Shown here: piece by piece, positions 7,401 through 8,829 of the stretch
Numbering within the stretch: position 1 is the first letter of the stretch
Layout: every line of letters starts with the position of its first letter
Source: an uncultured Pleurocapsa sp.
GTDB lineage: Bacteria; Cyanobacteriota; Cyanobacteriia; Cyanobacteriales; Xenococcaceae
Direction of reading: 5' to 3'
Assembly: GCA_937884735.1 (NCBI GenBank)
Contig: CAKZYI010000400.1
Span: 1 to 8,829 of the forward strand
DNA: 8,829 bases
Program-made: the position numbers and the translations under genes
The notes under the pieces: model-generated
Database searches by the model: none
Told to the model about the DNA's origin: nothing
The model's input: the letters and a program-made list of their open reading frames with translations, nothing else

Positions 7401-8315
7401 TCCAAGTTCTGAATATTCGTAATTCTCAAACTTATCTGAGAATACGGCAACATCGTTATCTCCCTCACCACCATCCAAAGAATCGTTAGCTCCATCGCCT
7501 TGTAAGCGATCATCGCCTTTTTCTCCTTTTAAAATGTCGTAGCCAGCACCACCTTCTAGGCGATCGTCTGCATCACCGCCTGAAATTGTATCTTGACCTT
7601 TATTTCCTAGAATACGTTCTCTACGATATGAACCCTTTATATCATCACTTTCGTCAGAACCTACGATAGCGTTTTCGGGTAAATCATTTCCAGAATTAAC
7701 TTCCAGTCTATTTTTCATCTTTTCGACAATACGGCTATAGGCATCAGTGTCAATTGACGCAGCAAAATTGCCTTTCCCAATATCAGAATCTATTCCAACT
7801 CTAGTAACTCCAGGATTTTCAAAGCTCACAACTCCTAATACTCTTGGCTCATCTCCTTCAAGAGTAGTCCAGTAGCCTCCACCACTTTCTCCAACTTCTC
7901 CATCCAAAGTACTAGAAAGTTCCAAAATTCCATTGCTATCGACATCTTCTATAGTCCCTGTGGCAACAAATAGCACTTGAGCAGCAGTCCCTTCTGACCT
8001 TATGGGAGTTCCAAATCCAACTTTTATTAAAGCGTCGCCATCATCATCTCTGAGGATATATTGTGCATTGTTGCTTGTATCTATATCGTCTTCTTTTACA
8101 AGAGCTGGATATCCTGCAGTCGTAACAGTATAACCTTTAGCATCATCAGGATTTTCAAAAGCCAATAAGCCAACAAATTCCAAAGGATCTATGATGGATT
8201 TATTATCGCTTAAAGTAATTAAACCTATATCATATCCTTTTCTAGTATTGCCATTATATCGAAGGTCGATACTTAAAGCTCCTCCATTTCTTTTATTAGC
8301 ATTAGCATCACTCAA
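4479..8315 (-). CDS. Main fragment: protease core, RTX repeats, VWA and Calx-beta domains
   Basis: The longest uninterrupted stretch, 1278 codons if counted from the TTG at 8313-8315. That TTG has no ribosome-binding site and lies inside the protease fold, so it is probably not a true start. The piece contains the catalytic Asp (YDIGLI) and Ser (GESGGG, in place of the more usual GDSGGP). RTX nonapeptides of the GGxGxDxLx type follow (e.g. GGAGYDILKG, GGSGNDTIFG, GGAGDDTLVG). The VWA domain has a complete metal-binding site: DTSDS (529-533 in whole-protein numbering), Thr609 in SGTR and Asp641 in FFTDGQ. The Calx-beta domain has VTEGETVSFSF, AGEDYTATSGQ, TIPAGETTATI and YDEGTQTFNLNL. It ends at TGA within an RTX repeat (GNDVL, stop, GEDGNDTL), which removes the secretion tail. 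Confidence 0.8.
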   Translation of the reverse strand: MSDANANKRNGGALSIDLRYNGNTRKGYDIGLITLSDNKSIIDPLEFVGLLAFENPDDAKGYTVTTAGYPALVKEDDIDTSNNAQYILRDDDGDALIKVGFGTPIRSEGTAAQVLFVATGTIEDVDSNGILELSSTLDGEVGESGGGYWTTLEGDEPRVLGVVSFENPGVTRVGIDSDIGKGNFAASIDTDAYSRIVEKMKNRLEVNSGNDLPENAIVGSDESDDIKGSYRRERILGNKGQDTISGGDADDRLEGGAGYDILKGEKGDDRLQGDGANDSLDGGEGDNDVAVFSDKFENYEYSELGGSTFGVPEGGLITIEHIDGTYADGKDTLVGIEFGIFGAGEPIPLANSNDGATTNSNTALEEPRIIPLPLEDGVEDTEFVEVTSTAANPNPNDPPTPPYVSLTTPVDMLDGDIEYTVNISPYEADTEYNIVYVIDTSDSIGFEDPNRLRLQTIQNAYTDLTNYYIDQGIAENINFGVVSYDTSGRLHTVDGDQNLNANEALTVLQNLTVNTLSGTRYYDGLDKAEEFLLDSPKNTSETTSIGYFFTDGQNSGDRLDMLLKAKDVRELANFQAIGYFSDLSTLTSDSRKIKDVNWIDSNQGVFIDNLNDLSPELLKSDLADDVVQVNILLDGQVVETLTPEQFTDSPLGLTYSGTAENTGEIEELDVSVDAENIITAEVVFTSESSFATTEVEQTVTAGKGEVVDENGDPIDESSNEDVDPFERMRSGGDGHDDITLGFIDKGANGGAGGDKIVGNRRDNILDGGSGNDTIFGHEGNDTIITGMGINEVDGGEDIDTALYSDVIYEGNSSLSFGQAGNRLIYLDGDNFPHTDYLTNIEYLQFSDVRISAETLEVTPTVEEISDVSVTEGETVSFSFNLDYPAPVDVTFNYTTEDIDATAGEDYTATSGQTTIPAGETTATIDIATTEDTIYDEGTQTFNLNLTGLMGATFSNDETELTLTAFIEDRDEPLTLIGTNEDDFLTGGGANDSLKGNAGNDYLYGEAGNDTLRGDAGDDSLDGGEGDDSLFGNAGNDTIIGGEGYDRIVEIYDGNFVLSDTQLNANGVNSIDGIEMVNMTGGNSNNFINANSVTSIDTIINSQAGNDTIRGGAAKDIINAGADDDVVIAGAGNDNIKGDTGNDSLNGGAGDDTLVGSAGNDTIVGGSGFDLLLESGNSDFILTNNSLVGNGIDSLTAIQQVNITGGNSNNLIDASAVTTINKTFLSGGAGDDTIKGGAKQDTLVGDAGNDLLEGGDLRDILYGSTGNDNLMGMSGNDVL
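4659..4814 (-). repeat. Duplicated non-RTX module, copy B
   Basis: Residues about 1258-1309, the second copy of the module described at 5031-5186, sharing the invariant TGGNSNN core. The RTX repeats after it keep register with those after copy A apart from one residue, so module plus repeats appears to have been duplicated as one unit of about 124 codons. Confidence 0.75.
5031..5186 (-). repeat. Duplicated non-RTX module, copy A
   Basis: Residues about 1134-1185 of the RTX protein. It has the pattern (Y/F)D...E....F.L....L..NG..S...I..VN.TGGNSNN.I.A..VT.I, set between RTX repeats. About 23 of 52 positions are identical to copy B, which lies 124 residues further on. Function unknown; it probably caps or spaces the calcium-binding beta-rolls. 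Confidence 0.75.
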
Positions 8316-8342
8316 GGGAAATTGTGTTCTTGTACGTGTTGG

Positions 8343-8585
8343 CTAATCTGGAACATCTGTAGCTAATGTTATTCTTGCAGCTTGACCATTTTCGATAACA
8401 TGAGCAGCAGTTAGAACGTGATAGGGACTAATTGCAATACCGCTTCCTTCTCCAGAATCAACACCTTCGCCGATATCAAAATCATTGTTTTGAACGACAT
8501 CTACTGCTACGACAGAATCTAGCGGACTTTCTAAGTTAGTAATGTTTACTATTCCTGTTCTGTCATCTTGTCCAATAATAGCCAT
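8343..8585 (-). CDS. N-terminal fragment of the trypsin-like protease
   Basis: 80 residues from a well-supported start: MAIIGQDDRT, then a short variable stretch, EGSGIAISPYHVLTAAHVIEN with the catalytic His62 in the TAAH motif, and a strand ending ATDVPD before TAG. The chain after the stop (PTRTQFPLSDANANKRNGG) reads on naturally towards the catalytic aspartate, so the stop splits a single domain. On its own this piece lacks the Asp and Ser of the triad and cannot be a protease. There is no signal peptide. Confidence 0.75.
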   Translation of the reverse strand: MAIIGQDDRTGIVNITNLESPLDSVVAVDVVQNNDFDIGEGVDSGEGSGIAISPYHVLTAAHVIENGQAARITLATDVPD

Positions 8586-8588
8586 AAT

Positions 8589-8829
8589 TTATTTCTCCTT
8601 ACAAAAGGTTTGGTTAATTAAATAGGAACTAGGCAAGTTTTTCATTGATTGCAAAATTACTTTTCCTTTGTGACTCAATAGCAATTGGTCAGCATAAATC
8701 AAGCCTTTTGCCTCAAATTGAAAATCTGAACCTAGTTTCCAGTGAATTTTAGATTCGATTTCTGGTTGATTTTTGTCGAGTCTTACCAATGCATGAACTT
8801 GGCGATAAAGCATGGTGGTGAACATCATA
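8589..8829 (-). CDS. Unrecognised protein, C-terminal part (5' end outside the window)
   Basis: At least 79 residues are visible up to the TAA at 8589-8591; two ATG codons sit at the window edge, but the frame may begin further upstream, so the start is unknown. The sequence mixes strands and charged residues: YRQVHALVRLDKNQPEIESK, then IHWKLGSDFQFEAKGLIYAD, LLLSHKGKVILQSM and a C-terminus LINQTFCKEK. I recognise no family, signal or membrane segment. It ends 3 bases before the RTX protease start and contains that gene's ribosome-binding site, so the two are very likely co-transcribed, which hints at a joint role. Confidence 0.6.
   Translation of the reverse strand, partial: MMFTTMLYRQVHALVRLDKNQPEIESKIHWKLGSDFQFEAKGLIYADQLLLSHKGKVILQSMKNLPSSYLINQTFCKEK
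8595..8600 (-). promoter_or_regulatory. Shine-Dalgarno AAGGAG fixing the start of the RTX protease
   Basis: AAGGAG lies 9 bases before the ATG at 8583-8585 and inside the last codons of the upstream gene, whose stop is 3 bases before the ATG. It is a strong match, it decides the start, and it suggests translational coupling. Confidence 0.85.

Larger units (their letters stand above)
4179..8585 (-). pseudogene. RTX serine protease with VWA and Calx-beta domains, broken by two in-frame stop codons
   Basis: One frame runs from the ATG at 8583-8585 (AAGGAG 9 bases upstream) to the stop at 4179-4181, 1468 positions, interrupted by TAG at 8343-8345 (position 81) and TGA at 4479-4481 (position 1369). 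The order is: trypsin-like protease (about 1-290; His62, Asp119, Ser234), RTX block 1 (about 309-380), acidic/proline linker, von Willebrand A domain (about 522-700), RTX block 2 (about 820-890), Calx-beta (about 955-1060), RTX block 3 (about 1064-1389), and a C-terminal tail (about 1390-1468). There is no signal peptide, as expected for type I secretion, where the C-terminal tail is the export signal and RTX repeats fold on extracellular calcium. A secreted or surface-attached calcium-dependent protease is inferred. No secretion genes are visible. The absence of frameshifts argues for recent damage, sequence error or readthrough. Confidence 0.85.

Noticed and set aside
7048..7489. Plus-strand open frames opposite the linker between the first RTX block and the VWA domain
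   Set aside because: They overlap a well-supported coding region, match no family, and their composition mirrors the opposite strand.
8313..8315. TTG as a genuine start of the large RTX protein
   Set aside because: There is no Shine-Dalgarno sequence, and it sits inside the protease fold between the catalytic His and Asp; the upstream frame with AAGGAG and ATG carries the true start.
4179..8585. Stop-codon reassignment (a variant genetic code) to explain the in-frame stops
   Set aside because: TAA, TAG and TGA are all used inside the genes and also appear as normal ends of the intact small genes and at the natural ends of both broken genes.

Overview
The window looks like cyanobacterial DNA. 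It is AT-rich, carries a HIP1 octamer (GCGATCGC), encodes a Ser/Thr kinase with the N-terminal four-cysteine ribbon common in cyanobacteria, and holds a large RTX exoprotein with a cyanobacterial-style C-terminal tail. The genus cannot be fixed from the sequence; a large-genome unicellular or pleurocapsalean type is only a guess.

Left part (1-1648): the 5' part of a type I methionine aminopeptidase gene runs off the left edge on the minus strand. Divergent from it lie a 48-residue small ORF with a hydrophobic N-terminus and a 97-residue protein resembling the NusG N-terminal (NGN) domain. A TerB-like gene converges on the latter.

Middle (1808-3658, minus): one Ser/Thr kinase-FGE/sulfatase-modifying-factor-like fusion gene is cut in frame by TAA (2960-2962) and TAG (1880-1882). 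Upstream of it is a 520-base non-coding stretch with a GC-rich palindromic element that may be a MITE-like repeat.

Right part (4179-8829, minus): a very large gene codes for a trypsin-like serine protease followed by RTX repeats, a von Willebrand A domain, a Calx-beta domain, more RTX repeats with a duplicated module, and a C-terminal tail typical of type I secretion substrates. It too is cut in frame, by TAG (8343-8345) and TGA (4479-4481). An unrecognised partial gene ends 3 bases upstream of its start, probably in the same operon.

The main observation is that both long genes carry in-frame nonsense codons (four in total, all three stop types) with no frameshift and with every inspected kinase, protease and VWA motif intact. 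That fits very recent inactivation, base-substitution errors in the sequence, or readthrough/restart; it does not fit long-standing decay or a single reassigned stop codon.
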